From the NCBI RefSeq assembly GCF_008369445.1, contig NZ_VTWH01000001.1, positions 1,054,001 through 1,118,000 on the forward strand: a DNA stretch of 64,000 bases, given 5' to 3'. Every line of letters starts with the position of its first letter. The first letter of the stretch is position 1. Positions 37,349 to 49,049 of the stretch are shown piece by piece. This stretch comes from Aureimonas fodinaquatilis (GTDB taxonomy: Bacteria > Pseudomonadota > Alphaproteobacteria > Rhizobiales > Rhizobiaceae). Made by a program: the position numbers and the translations under genes. A model generated the notes under the pieces. The model was not told the origin of the DNA. It saw only the letters and a program-made list of their open reading frames with translations, and searched no databases.

Positions 37349-37948
37349 CTAAACCCAGCTGACCTGACCGTTTTCGAATTTCAGGATCCTGTCCTGAAAG
37401 ACAGCGCTGTGCGCGGCCTTTGCACCGGGGGTGGCCGCATATAGTTTAAGGAAAATTCGGCTGATGCCGCCATGAGCGACAACAATGGTGGGCCGCTGCA
37501 GCGCTTCGAACACGGGTTGCGCCCTTTCTGCCAGCATCTGATACGATTCACCCTCTGTGCCCGGTGGCACAAAATCCCACTTATGCGCTTTGCGCTCACG
37601 AATGGCGGGCATGTCGTGCTCGGCAATCTGGGCCAGTGTGTAGCCCTGCCAATCGCCGAAATTCAGCTCCATCAAACGCGGATCGGTGGCAAAATCCTCT
37701 TCCGGCAGGCTGCATTCCCGCCGAATGATGCGCATTGTTTCGCGGGTGCGGGCGAGGGGGCTGGCCAGAAAGTCGAAACCGGCAATTCCCTCTCCCAGCA
37801 CGTTGCGCAGATACCGCCCGTTGCGTTTGGCCTGAGCGCGGCCAAGATTGTTCAATGGCGTGTCGATCTGCCCCTGAATACGGCCCACCGCATTCCAGTC
37901 CGTCTGGCCGTGACGGCACAGGTAAATCAGGGGAAGGATCGCTGTCAT
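37349..37948 (-). CDS. Histidine phosphatase family protein
   Basis: The 199-residue protein has the phosphoglycerate mutase-like signature LCRHGQTDWNAVGRIQG near residue 10, the conserved ELNFGDWQGYTLAQI and a second histidine in VVAHGGISRIFLK. It is likely a phosphatase; the substrate is unknown. The start is at 37948 (MTAILPLIYLCRHG); the frame is open to 37993. It lies 10 bp after the fabI gene and in the same direction. Confidence 0.9.
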   Translation of the reverse strand: MTAILPLIYLCRHGQTDWNAVGRIQGQIDTPLNNLGRAQAKRNGRYLRNVLGEGIAGFDFLASPLARTRETMRIIRRECSLPEEDFATDPRLMELNFGDWQGYTLAQIAEHDMPAIRERKAHKWDFVPPGTEGESYQMLAERAQPVFEALQRPTIVVAHGGISRIFLKLYAATPGAKAAHSAVFQDRILKFENGQVSWV

Positions 37949-37958
37949 CAGGATATGG

Positions 37959-38777
37959 TCAGTCCTTGATGACAGAAATGTCCGGCGCATCAACCGCCTT
38001 CATGCCAACAGTGTGGTAGCCCGAGTCAACATGATGCACTTCGCCGGTCACCGCGGTGGACATATCGGACAGAAGATAGAGTGCCGATTGGCCAACCTCG
38101 TCAATGGTGACTGTGCGCTTGAGCGGCGAGTTGTACTCGTTCCACTTCAGAATATAGCGGAAGTCGCCAATGCCTGATGCGGCCAGTGTTTTGATGGGGC
38201 CGGCGGATATGGCATTAACGCGAATGGCCTTGCTGCCAAGGTCAACTGCGAGATAACGTACCGATGCTTCCAGCGCTGCCTTGGCAACGCCCATGACATT
38301 GTAATGCGGCATCACTTTTTCGGCGCCGTAGTAAGTCAGCGTCAGAATGGAGCCGCCATTCACCATCATTTTTTCAGCACGCTGGGCAATGGCCGTCAGC
38401 GAATAGACCGAAATCAGCATGGTCTTGGTGAAATTGCCCTCGCTCGTGTCCACATAACGTCCCGTCAGCTCATCCTTGTCGGAAAAGCCGATGGCATGGA
38501 CGACAAAATCCAGCGAGTCCCACTGCTTTTCCAGCGTCTCGAAAACCGCATCAATCGTGCTGGCATCGGAAACATCACAATGTCCGGCCAGCACAGCACC
38601 CAACTCGGAGGCCAGCGGTTCGACACGTTTTTTCAGAGCGTCTCCCTGCCAGGTCAGAGCAATTTCCGCACCCTGTTCGGCCAATGCGCGGGCAATGCCA
38701 TAGGCGATTGAACGATTGTTGGCGACGCCCAGTATCAAACCGCGTTTACCAGCCATTAGGCCGTTTGCTTCCGCCAT
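37959..38777 (-). CDS. fabI: Enoyl-[acyl-carrier-protein] reductase (NADH)
   Basis: FabI performs the last reduction in fatty acid elongation. The 272-residue protein is an SDR enzyme. GVANNRSIAYGIARALAEQGAEIALTW holds the NAD site, and the catalytic Tyr/Lys pair lies in LTYYGAEKVMPHYNVMGVAKAALEASVRYL. RVNAISAGPIKTLAASGI continues the fold. The start is ATG at 38777. The histidine phosphatase follows by 10 bp, probably in the same operon. Confidence 0.96.
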   Translation of the reverse strand: MAEANGLMAGKRGLILGVANNRSIAYGIARALAEQGAEIALTWQGDALKKRVEPLASELGAVLAGHCDVSDASTIDAVFETLEKQWDSLDFVVHAIGFSDKDELTGRYVDTSEGNFTKTMLISVYSLTAIAQRAEKMMVNGGSILTLTYYGAEKVMPHYNVMGVAKAALEASVRYLAVDLGSKAIRVNAISAGPIKTLAASGIGDFRYILKWNEYNSPLKRTVTIDEVGQSALYLLSDMSTAVTGEVHHVDSGYHTVGMKAVDAPDISVIKD

Positions 38778-39001
38778 GGGCGCGCTCCTTCAAGCAATGT
38801 AATGCACGTTATTTCAGGCAACTCGTGATTTTTGGGTAAACAACGGGCCGCATCATTTAAAAAATCAGGCGCGGTGCCAAAAGGTGAAGTGATTCCACCC
38901 GTTTTCGGCAACGCGCTTTCGCGGCGCGGTATGGCATAGGCCGAACTTCCCGACAAGTTCACGCTTGGCAACGCAGTGACATGCTTCGAGAGCAGGAGGC
39001 T

Positions 39002-39928
39002 TTATTCGGCGGCAGTGCTTTTCACTCTGCTTTCCATAAACTGCATGAGCTCTTCATCTTTGTTTTCAGGCAGAACAATTTCCAGCGTTATCAACATGTC
39101 GCCGCGCTCGCCGCCCTTTTGCGTCAGGCCTTTGCCCCGCAGCCGCAAAGTTTTTCCCGAGTTTGACCACGGTGCAATTTTGGCAGCAACGCGTCCGTCC
39201 AGCGTTTCGACCATAAGCCGCCCGCCCAGAATCGCGGTTTCCAACGGCAGTTCTGCACGCAACAGAAGGTCGCGTCCGCGCAACGTAAAACGCGGGTGTT
39301 CAGCAAAGGAAATTGTGATCAGCGCATCGCCATCCTTGCCGCCGGGAACCGGTGCCGGCTGCCCCTGACCGCGCAGGCGAATCGTCTGGCCGTCTTCCAC
39401 CCCATCCGGCAGGCGGATAGCAAGGCGTTTGCCGGTGGGGAAAACCGCCTCAACCTTTTCGTCGCTGATCACGTCTTCCAGCCGAACCCGCAAGGTGGCG
39501 CGGATGTCTTCACCCTTCATATTGGCAGGGCGACGCTGCCTTGAGCGCGCACCCGCGCCGCCAAAAGCCTGTTCGAAAAAATCGGAAAAGCCGCTGGCAT
39601 CACCCTCAAAGCCGCCGCGCCCGCCAGCGCCGAAGGGATTGCCACCAAAATTCTGGCCGCCACCGCCGCCAAACGGGTTGCCGCCGCTGAACCCCTGAAA
39701 TTTCGGCTTGCCGTCGGCGTCAATCTCGCCCCGATCAAACTGACCGCGCTTTTCCTTGTCGCCAAGGATTTCATAAGCCTGATTGATGTCGTTGAAGCGC
39801 GCGCTCGCCTGAGGATCGTTGGAATTGGCATCCGGATGATACTTTTTTGCAAGTTTGCGAAAAGCCGACTTTATTTCACTTTCGCTGGCCGTTCTGGCGA
39901 CACCAAGCACAGAGTACGGGTCTTGCAT
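39002..39928 (-). CDS. DnaJ/CbpA-like co-chaperone
   Basis: The 308-residue protein has a J domain in residues 1-70 (YSVLGVARTASESEIKSAFRK, with the HPD motif in KYHPDANSN) and a Gly/Phe-rich linker (GFSGGNPFGGGGGQNFGG). The substrate-binding C-terminal domain is present, without the DnaJ zinc finger. It stimulates Hsp70 ATPase by family; the specific DnaK partner is not in the window. It lies 224 bp upstream of fabI in the same direction. Confidence 0.93.
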   Translation of the reverse strand: MQDPYSVLGVARTASESEIKSAFRKLAKKYHPDANSNDPQASARFNDINQAYEILGDKEKRGQFDRGEIDADGKPKFQGFSGGNPFGGGGGQNFGGNPFGAGGRGGFEGDASGFSDFFEQAFGGAGARSRQRRPANMKGEDIRATLRVRLEDVISDEKVEAVFPTGKRLAIRLPDGVEDGQTIRLRGQGQPAPVPGGKDGDALITISFAEHPRFTLRGRDLLLRAELPLETAILGGRLMVETLDGRVAAKIAPWSNSGKTLRLRGKGLTQKGGERGDMLITLEIVLPENKDEELMQFMESRVKSTAAE

Positions 39929-40063
39929 TCCTGATCTATCCTTCTGCTCAATAACGGCGCGCTTGCGTGCTGAAAGCTATGGCACAGTTTTGCGTCAATT
40001 GCTCTATTTTGCCATTTATATGGCAAGTCACAAGCGCTGCGTTAAGAGCCAGGTCAGGCCAAA

Positions 40064-40543
40064 TCAGCCCGCTTCGGAGAATTGGGTCAAAACCCAGTCA
40101 CCGGCTCCCGCCGTGCAGGCTTGTCCGGAATAAAGGGCAATGCCGTCAAACCGCTGGCGCGACGTGGTGAAGCTGCGGCAAATTGCCGGGCCTGTGCGCA
40201 CCTCGGAAATTGCGGTGATGGTTCCAAAGGCACCGGTTTGCGCATTGGCCCAGGGCAGGGGTTCCATTCCGCTGCCCAGTTTGGCGGCGGAAACCGCATT
40301 GCGCACAGTGTTGCCGTCAGAAAGCTGATCTGCATCACCCGCCGGGGGTGGCACTTTGGCAGGGCGGGCTATGGATGAGGTGATGGTGCTGTGGTCAATC
40401 ATATCTTCCAGCCCACCACCGGCAATGGTGCAACCACCCAGCATAAGCGCGGCCACACCAAAAAGCCCGCATGCTGCACCTCGTACAGCCTGGAGCGGAT
40501 AGTTTTCTTTGCTGAAAGCCACAAACCCCATTAGGTTTCCCAA
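40064..40543 (-). CDS. RT0821/Lpp0805-type surface lipoprotein
   Basis: The 159-residue protein has an N-terminal hydrophobic stretch and a lipobox ([11 protein letters not shown]), so it is predicted to be lipid-anchored. It then has [16 protein letters not shown] and [23 protein letters not shown], which I recognise as the RT0821/Lpp0805 surface protein layout. No enzyme is known. The start may be the first methionine or the later MGFVAF. It is divergent from pdxH, with 27 bp between the starts. Confidence 0.75.
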   Translation of the reverse strand: MGNLMGFVAFSKENYPLQAVRGAACGLFGVAALMLGGCTIAGGGLEDMIDHSTITSSIARPAKVPPPAGDADQLSDGNTVRNAVSAAKLGSGMEPLPWANAQTGAFGTITAISEVRTGPAICRSFTTSRQRFDGIALYSGQACTAGAGDWVLTQFSEAG

Positions 40544-40570
40544 AAACTCAAGCAGGAGATTGCGGAAACT

Positions 40571-41182
40571 ATGAGTCGTCCGACATTAACAAGGGATGAA
40601 CTGGGGCAAGATCCCATAGTCGCGTTTGAAACATGGTTAAAGCTTGCCCGCGAGACCGAGCTGAATGACCCGACCGCGATGTCGCTTGCCACCGTGGATT
40701 CCAATGGATTTCCGGACATTCGCGTGGTTCTCATGAAGGGATTCGACGAGCGGGGCTTTGTTTTTTATACCAACTTTGAAAGCGCCAAGGGGCGTGAATT
40801 GTTGGAAAACCCGGTTGCTGCACTGTGTTTCCACTGGAAATCGCAACGCCGCCAGGTGCGTGTGCGCGGAACCGTGGAAGTGGTGAGCGATGCGGAAGCG
40901 GATGAGTATTACGCCACCCGCCCACGCGCCAGCCGTATTGGCGCCTGGGCATCAGACCAGTCGCAACCTTTGGCCGACCGGGCCGTTTTTGAGCAGCGAA
41001 TCAGCGAATATGAACAGCAGTTTGGCACTGGAGATATTCCACGCCCTCCGCGCTGGTCCGGTTTTCGCATTGTGCCTGTTGAAATCGAGTTCTGGCAGGA
41101 CTGTTCTTTTCGCCTGCATGACCGCTTTCGTTTCACGCGGGATGCGGCTGGCAACTGGCAGGCCCAACGCCTCTATCCATAA
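40571..41182 (+). CDS. pdxH: Pyridoxamine 5'-phosphate oxidase
   Basis: PdxH oxidises pyridoxine or pyridoxamine phosphate to PLP with FMN and oxygen. The 203-residue protein has the motifs [44 protein letters not shown] and [15 protein letters not shown]-like residues ([14 protein letters not shown]), and ends with [18 protein letters not shown]. The order is typical. It has an ATG start with GGAGATTGCGGAAA before it. Confidence 0.95.
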   Translation: MSRPTLTRDELGQDPIVAFETWLKLARETELNDPTAMSLATVDSNGFPDIRVVLMKGFDERGFVFYTNFESAKGRELLENPVAALCFHWKSQRRQVRVRGTVEVVSDAEADEYYATRPRASRIGAWASDQSQPLADRAVFEQRISEYEQQFGTGDIPRPPRWSGFRIVPVEIEFWQDCSFRLHDRFRFTRDAAGNWQAQRLYP

Positions 41183-41191
41183 CAGTTGACC

Positions 41192-41224
41192 AACTGACGC
41201 CGGGGCAGGGCCGCAGCGTCAGTT
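41192..41224. terminator. Inverted repeat between pdxH and tldD
   Basis: AACTGACGC (41192-41200) and GCGTCAGTT (41216-41224) form a 9-bp stem around a GC-rich 15-base loop. Its position between two convergent genes, 10 and 30 bp from the stops, suggests a bidirectional transcription end. There is no strong T tract. Confidence 0.6.
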
Positions 41225-41253
41225 CCACTCACGCAGAACAAGCTGAAAATGCT

Positions 41254-42669
41254 TCAGGTCTGTGTGCCGCCCAGCGTCATTTTGTCCATGCGCAAATGGG
41301 GCTGGCCAACACCCACCGGCACTCCCTGACCCGCCTTGCCGCACATGCCGATGCCGTGATCCAGCGCCATGTCGTTCCCCACCATGGAAACGCGGTGCAT
41401 TGCATCCGGGCCATTGCCAATCAACATGGCACCCTTGACCGGCTCGGCCACTTTGCCATTGCGAATGCGATAGGCTTCCGTGCAGGCGAAAACGAACTTG
41501 CCGGATGTGATGTCCACCTGTCCTCCACCGAAGGACACGGCATAGATGCCGTCTTTGACCGAAGCGAGAATTTCATCTGGCGTGTAACCACCCGACAGCA
41601 TGATTGTGTTTGTCATGCGCGGCATTGGCGCATGAGCGTATGACTGGCGTCTGCCATTGCCAGTAGCGCTCATACCCATCAGCCGGGCATTCTGCCTGTC
41701 CTGCATGTAACCGACCAGCCGACCATTCTCGATCAGCACGTTGCGGGCAGTTGGTGTGCCTTCGTCATCAATGGTCAATGAGCCGCGCCGTTCAGCCAAC
41801 GTGCCATCATCCACCACGCTGACACCCGGAGCTGCCACCATTTCACCCATCAGGCCGGAAAAGGCCGAGGTTTTCTTGCGGTTGAAGTCGCCCTCCAGGC
41901 CATGGCCCACGGCCTCGTGTAGCATGACGCCCGGCCAGCCTGCGCCCAACACAATATCAAAAGTGCCGGCGGGGGCGGGCACTGCTTCCAGATTGACCAG
42001 CGCCTGTGCCAGAGCGGCATCTGCCATGGCTTGCCAGTTGCCGGTTTCCAGATAGCCCTGAAAGCCGATGCGACCGCCGCCACCGGCAGAACCGCTTTCG
42101 CTGCGATCACCCCGCCCGGCAATAACCGAAACGTTCATGCGCACCAGCGGCCGCACATCCCGCACCAGTCTTCCATCGGCGCGCAGTATTTCCACCACCT
42201 GCCATTGTGCACCCAGTGAAACAGAGACCTGGCGAACGGCCGGGTCTTTCTGCCGCAGATAGGCATCTATTTCCTGAAGCAGCCGCACCTTTTCATCAAA
42301 GCCGGGGGAGGGAATTGGGTTTTCCTCACCATAAAGCTTGCGATTGGTGCCTTCCGGCCCGGATGCAACCTGGGGCGAGTAGCCGGAGGTTACTGCTGCG
42401 ACTGCATCGGCTGCGCGGCCTAATGCAGCGGCAGAAAATTCACCTGAATGGGCAAAGCCCACAGCTTCGCCAGCAACCGCGCGCATGCCGAAGCCCTGAT
42501 CGGTGGAGAAATTGCCCGCTTTCAGCCGGCCATTGTCAAAAACCAGCGATTCCTGCTCGCGATATTCCAGAAAAAGCTCGCCATCATCGGCGCGATGCAA
42601 GGCTGCAGCCAATCGGCTGCGCAGCTTTTCCTGCGAAATATCAAAGCGGTCTATCAAAGAAAATGTCAT
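41254..42669 (-). CDS. tldD: TldD metalloprotease
   Basis: TldD/TldE proteins are metal-dependent peptidases that process small modified peptides and toxins. The 471-residue protein has the zinc site HEAVGHGLEGDFNRK near residue 250, and GMSATGNGRRQSYAHAPMPRMTNT, ending AGQGVPVGVGQPHLR. The size fits TldD. No TldE is in the window. It starts 46 bp after the IalB-like gene and may be co-transcribed with it. Confidence 0.94.
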   Translation of the reverse strand: MTFSLIDRFDISQEKLRSRLAAALHRADDGELFLEYREQESLVFDNGRLKAGNFSTDQGFGMRAVAGEAVGFAHSGEFSAAALGRAADAVAAVTSGYSPQVASGPEGTNRKLYGEENPIPSPGFDEKVRLLQEIDAYLRQKDPAVRQVSVSLGAQWQVVEILRADGRLVRDVRPLVRMNVSVIAGRGDRSESGSAGGGGRIGFQGYLETGNWQAMADAALAQALVNLEAVPAPAGTFDIVLGAGWPGVMLHEAVGHGLEGDFNRKKTSAFSGLMGEMVAAPGVSVVDDGTLAERRGSLTIDDEGTPTARNVLIENGRLVGYMQDRQNARLMGMSATGNGRRQSYAHAPMPRMTNTIMLSGGYTPDEILASVKDGIYAVSFGGGQVDITSGKFVFACTEAYRIRNGKVAEPVKGAMLIGNGPDAMHRVSMVGNDMALDHGIGMCGKAGQGVPVGVGQPHLRMDKMTLGGTQT

Positions 42670-42715
42670 GAAACTCTCATCATGATGGCGCAGATTTTCC
42701 GCGGCCGATCAGGTG

Positions 42716-43225
42716 CTATTTGAGTGCGGCAAAGCCCTCGGCAAAGCCGGTCAATTCAACTGGAATGCCAATTCCCTGTTCCGGCGTCTGGAACACAATG
42801 AAGGTGGCCGACGAACCGGAGGACAAGGTTTCCCGCAAGGTCGGGTCCAGAATCACCTCGGCATAGCAGCCATCTTCAAAGCAGCGGACAAATTGCGCCC
42901 GGCCAATGTCTTTGCCGTCGATATAAAGACCGAGGCCGTTTGGCAGCAAAATGCCAAGTGGTGCCAGCACCCGCAGAATTTCCGCCTGACCATCGGCTGT
43001 TTTCAGCACCAGAATGGAAAGGCCGATTTCCGGACGGTCATCGGCAACCACATTCTGAAGAAGTGCGCATTGTTCTTCCGGGGCGCCGGCAGGCTGCTCG
43101 CAGACAAGTGACCATTCGCCATGCGTGGAGCGAACGGCACCCGTGGTGCCCGATTGCGCCAGGGCAGCAACCGGCAGAACCGCCAGAGTGGTACATAGTG
43201 TAATCAGTCGCAAAAAAGTGTGCAT
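42716..43225 (-). CDS. Invasion-associated locus B (IalB) family protein
   Basis: The 169-residue protein has a signal peptide (cleavage after ALAQ, near residue 24) and the IalB domain: GEWSLVCEQPAGAPEEQCALLQ and FVRCFEDGCYAEVILD. Four cysteines fit two disulfides in a periplasmic fold. In Bartonella the homologue is linked to erythrocyte invasion; in free-living relatives it is a periplasmic protein of unclear role. The gap to the divergent coxB (353 bp) holds both promoters. Confidence 0.85.
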   Translation of the reverse strand: MHTFLRLITLCTTLAVLPVAALAQSGTTGAVRSTHGEWSLVCEQPAGAPEEQCALLQNVVADDRPEIGLSILVLKTADGQAEILRVLAPLGILLPNGLGLYIDGKDIGRAQFVRCFEDGCYAEVILDPTLRETLSSGSSATFIVFQTPEQGIGIPVELTGFAEGFAALK

Positions 43226-43578
43226 TTGATTTTGAAATCCGAATCAAACCCGCCAAGTCAGCGTTTGTTACAATGGTTATGCGATGCCTTTAGGGCGCTG
43301 CAAACCCCTGATTCAAATCGAATCGCTCGCTTCAATGCAAGAATGGGTCTAAACTTGTGGCGCGAATGGGCAGGGTTTGCTATCGGGTCACCGAAGACAT
43401 TCCATTGTGATCGTCCGGTGATTTGCACTTGTTGCGAAACGGGCGGTTTCGTGGTTTTAAGCGGGCCGGCCAGTTGCACATTGGCGGCATTTCAAGTTTC
43501 GGGTCATCTGGCCCTGCACCGAAAACGCCGCCAGCGCTTGACGGTTAATCGGGAATATCCTCGCGGGGAGAGCATTTC
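43226..43578. promoter_or_regulatory. Regulatory gap upstream of the cytochrome c oxidase operon
   Basis: No gene is visible in this 353-bp interval. CGAAAC-GGGCG-GTTTCG (43435-43451) is a 6-bp dyad 128 bp upstream of coxB that could be an operator or hairpin. The part next to coxB has GGGGAG before the GTG start. No clear RpoD or redox-regulator box could be named. Confidence 0.5.
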
Positions 43579-46120
<2,542 letters not shown>

Positions 46121-46210
46121 TCGGCGGAATGACATGATACCGCTTCGCCCTCATGGGCGGGGCGGCCCGCATTCAAGACCGGTCAGTCGGTTTTACGCAA
46201 TTCAGGTAGA

Positions 46211-47170
46211 ATGAAGGTCAGTATTTTGAGCGCTACCGATTTCAGCCATAACGCAATCAGCAGGCCGGGCATCAGCCTTGCCGGGCCAGGTGATTTCATC
46301 AGCCTGCTCAAGCCACGCGTCATGTCTCTGGTCATGTTGACCGCTGTTACCGGCTTTGTGCTTGCTCCAGGTTCGGTTCATCCCGTGCTCGGCTTTATTT
46401 CGCTTCTGGCCATCGCTTTGGGCGCGGGTGCTTCCGGCGCGCTAAACATGTGGTACGACGCAGATATAGACCGGCTGATGTCCAGAACGGCCAAGAGGCC
46501 CGTTCCCTCCGGGCGTATCACCGCGGAGGCGGCGTTGGCATTCGGCCTGTCGCTCTCAATTTTTTCCGTGCTGCTTCTGGGGCTTGTGGCAAACTGGTTT
46601 GCTGCTGGGTTTCTGGCGTTCACCATCTGGTTTTACGCTGTATTTTACACCATGGCTCTCAAGCGCCGCACCACGCAGAACATTGTGATTGGTGGTGCAG
46701 CGGGTGCTTTCCCGCCCATGGTTGGCTGGGCCGTTGTGACAGGCGGCGTATCGCTGGAAAGTTTTGTTCTTTTTCTCATCATCTTCCTCTGGACGCCACC
46801 GCATTTCTGGGCGCTGGCACTGTTCAAAATGGGAGATTATGGCAAGGCTGGAGTTCCGATGCTGCCCAATGTGGCTGGCACTGCTGCAACTCGCCTGCAA
46901 ATTTTCGTATACAGCCTCATTCTCGTACCTGTCGGGGTTGCGCCTTACCTTCTGGGCTTTGCCAGCCCGGTCTATGGTGTGGTTTCGGCACTGCTCGGCC
47001 TGAATTTTCTGCGTCATGGTCTGGCTGTGTTCCGCATGAGCGATCAGGATGAGGAAATGCTTCCGGCCAAGAAGCTGTTTCGTTTCTCGATCGTTTATCT
47101 GTTTTCGCTGTTCGTGCTTCTTCTGATAGAAGGTGTGATAGAGCGATTTGTTGGATTTGGTGGATTTTGA
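46211..47170 (+). CDS. ctaB: Protoheme IX farnesyltransferase
   Basis: CtaB makes heme O from heme B by adding farnesyl, the first step to the heme A of the oxidase. The 319-residue membrane protein has the UbiA-like motif [21 protein letters not shown] and the second loop [26 protein letters not shown]. Several transmembrane helices follow. ctaA (heme A synthase) is not in the window. It is followed by the small CoxF-like gene after 1 bp. Confidence 0.96.
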   Translation: MKVSILSATDFSHNAISRPGISLAGPGDFISLLKPRVMSLVMLTAVTGFVLAPGSVHPVLGFISLLAIALGAGASGALNMWYDADIDRLMSRTAKRPVPSGRITAEAALAFGLSLSIFSVLLLGLVANWFAAGFLAFTIWFYAVFYTMALKRRTTQNIVIGGAAGAFPPMVGWAVVTGGVSLESFVLFLIIFLWTPPHFWALALFKMGDYGKAGVPMLPNVAGTAATRLQIFVYSLILVPVGVAPYLLGFASPVYGVVSALLGLNFLRHGLAVFRMSDQDEEMLPAKKLFRFSIVYLFSLFVLLLIEGVIERFVGFGGF

Positions 47171-47171
47171 C

Positions 47172-47312
47172 ATGGCGGATGAACCAATCATTCTGACACC
47201 GGAAGAACGAAAGGCACAGCGCAAGCGGTCGATTGCGATCGGGCTTTTTCTCGCAGTGCTGGTCGTCGTCTTTTATGTCGTTGCGGTCATCAAGATAGGA
47301 GACTCGGTTTGA
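47172..47312 (+). CDS. Small CoxF-like membrane protein
   Basis: This 46-residue gene (MADEPIILTPEERKAQRKRS) is easily missed. A charged N-terminus leads to one transmembrane helix (IAIGLFLAVLVVVFYVVAVI). This layout, placed between ctaB and ctaG, fits the small CoxF/cytochrome c oxidase-associated proteins of alphaproteobacteria. It starts one base after the ctaB stop and its stop overlaps the ctaG start, so it is part of the same transcript. Confidence 0.85.
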   Translation: MADEPIILTPEERKAQRKRSIAIGLFLAVLVVVFYVVAVIKIGDSV

Positions 47313-47932
47313 CGGAATCGACATCCGCTCGGAAAGCACCATCCAAGGCGAGCCTGGCGCGCCGCGGTCGCAATATCGGTTTTGGCTGCCTGTTGTTTGC
47401 GTTTGGCATGCTTGGCGCCGCCTATGCGTCTGTTCCGCTCTATGAGTTGTTCTGTCAGGTAACGGGTTATGGTGGCACAACCCAACGGGCCGAGGCTGGG
47501 TCTTCCGTTGTGCTGGACAGGACGATCAATGTCCGGTTCGACGCCAATTCATCCTCGGCTGTTCCGTGGACATTCCAGCCAGTTGAGCGGCAGGTCACCG
47601 TCAAGTTGGGTGAAACGCGGCAGACGGCCTTTCGGGTTCGCAACAATTCGGACAAGCCGATTGTTGCCCAGGCCACATTCAACGTAACGCCACTGGCCGC
47701 GGGTGTCTATTTCAACAAGCTGTATTGCTTCTGCTTTGACGAGCAGACATTGCAGCCGGGCGAAGATATTGAAATGCCGATTGTGTTCTTCGTTGATCCG
47801 GCGATGCTGGACGTGGAAGAGCTCAAGAGCGGGCCAACGATAACACTGTCTTACACTCTGTTCCCTATCGACACCGGTGACGAGCCTGTTGCTGCTGTGC
47901 CGGCCAAGGGCAAGGTGCGGGACCAGTTGTAA
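47309..47932 (+). CDS. ctaG: Cytochrome c oxidase copper chaperone (Cox11/CtaG)
   Basis: CtaG inserts CuB into CoxA. The 207-residue protein has one N-terminal transmembrane helix (NIGFGCLLFAFGMLGAAYA), then LYELFCQVTGYGGT and the copper-binding CFCF motif (KLYCFCFDEQTL), with the bulk of the protein on the periplasmic side. The start is TTG, overlapping the previous stop (TTGA), and has AGGAG six bases upstream. Confidence 0.95.
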   Translation: MTESTSARKAPSKASLARRGRNIGFGCLLFAFGMLGAAYASVPLYELFCQVTGYGGTTQRAEAGSSVVLDRTINVRFDANSSSAVPWTFQPVERQVTVKLGETRQTAFRVRNNSDKPIVAQATFNVTPLAAGVYFNKLYCFCFDEQTLQPGEDIEMPIVFFVDPAMLDVEELKSGPTITLSYTLFPIDTGDEPVAAVPAKGKVRDQL

Positions 47933-48111
47933 AAACTTATGACCGCAAGTTGGCTTGCGGTTGCAGCCACATGACCGGAGGCCGTTGCCTCTGGTTGCAA
48001 TGAAACAGACGGGCGCTTCCGCTGGCTTGCCGGGCGGAAATGTCGGGGACAAGGACTAGACGGGGCCCGGTTCGCCAGATCAGGCGGGCTGCTTCGAATG
48101 TGGGAAACGAA

Positions 48112-48984
48112 ATGGCACAAACGCACGAAAAGCATCATGACTATCACGTCATAGACCCCAGCCCATGGCCATTCGTTGGTTCAGTGGGTGCATTCATCCT
48201 GCTTTTTGGCGCGGTTGCCTGGTTCCGCGACCTGAACGGCTTGCCGTTTGCTTTTGGCGGGCTTGATCTGGCAACGCCGTGGATCTTCTTCATCGGCCTG
48301 GCAATTGTGCTCTACACCATGTTTGCCTGGTGGTCGGATTGCATCAAGGAAAGTCATCAGGGCTTCCACACCCGCGTTGTTTCACTGCATTTGCGCTATG
48401 GCGTTATCATGTTCATCGCCTCTGAGGTGATGTTCTTTGTTGCCTGGTTCTGGGCATTTTTTGACGCAAGCCTGTTTCCGAATGAAGCTGTGCAGTATCA
48501 GCGAGTGGATGCGCTCGGCGGCCAGTGGCCACCTGCCGGTCTGGAAGTGATCGACCCGCTGCACCTGCCGCTGTTCAACACCATTACGCTTCTCTTGTCC
48601 GGCACAACGGCCACCTGGGCGCACCACGCAATGCTGGAAGATGATCGCAAGTCGCTGATCACCGGCCTGGCGCTGACCGTGCTGCTTGGCGTTATCTTCT
48701 CTTATGTTCAGTACTACGAATATGTGCATGCGCCATTTGCATTCGGCGGTTCGATCTATGGTTCGACATTCTTCATGGCAACGGGCTTCCATGGCTTCCA
48801 TGTCATTGTCGGCATCATCTTCCTGGCGGTATGTCTGCTGCGCGCCATTCGCGGCCACTTCACATTGCATAAGCACTTTGGCTTTGAGGCTGCGGCGTGG
48901 TATTGGCACTTTGTTGACGTCGTATGGCTCTTCCTGTTCTTCGCGATTTATGTGTGGGGCAGCTGGGGCGCGCCAATACATTGA
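48112..48984 (+). CDS. coxC: Cytochrome c oxidase subunit III
   Basis: CoxC is the third core subunit. The 290-residue protein has seven transmembrane helices; WPFVGSVGAFILLFGAVAWF is helix 1, SEVMFFVAWFWAFFDASL is conserved, and FHGFHVIVGIIFLAVCLLR and WYWHFVDVVWLFLFFAIYVWG close it. A frame open from 48040 adds an unlikely basic tail; ATG at 48112 is chosen. A 179-bp gap follows ctaG. It ends 18 bp before a strong terminator. Confidence 0.96.
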   Translation: MAQTHEKHHDYHVIDPSPWPFVGSVGAFILLFGAVAWFRDLNGLPFAFGGLDLATPWIFFIGLAIVLYTMFAWWSDCIKESHQGFHTRVVSLHLRYGVIMFIASEVMFFVAWFWAFFDASLFPNEAVQYQRVDALGGQWPPAGLEVIDPLHLPLFNTITLLLSGTTATWAHHAMLEDDRKSLITGLALTVLLGVIFSYVQYYEYVHAPFAFGGSIYGSTFFMATGFHGFHVIVGIIFLAVCLLRAIRGHFTLHKHFGFEAAAWYWHFVDVVWLFLFFAIYVWGSWGAPIH

Positions 48985-49002
48985 GTTCGTCTGAACAGAT
49001 GC

Positions 49003-49030
49003 AAAGGCGGCTCCCTGGAGCCGCCTTTTT
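49003..49030 (+). terminator. Rho-independent terminator after coxC
   Basis: AAAGGCGGCTC-CCTG-GAGCCGCCTTTTT is an 11-bp stem with a 4-base loop and a T tract (CTTTTTCGTTTTT). It is the cleanest intrinsic terminator in the window, 18 bp after the coxC stop. It should separate the cox genes from DUF983-surf1 unless read through. Confidence 0.93.
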
Positions 49031-49049
49031 CGTTTTTGAGGTATCGGAA

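Noticed and set aside
38756-38971. A 71-codon leftward frame upstream of fabI.
   Set aside because: It overlaps the fabI start, has no ribosome-binding site and no recognisable composition; it is more likely the fabI promoter region.
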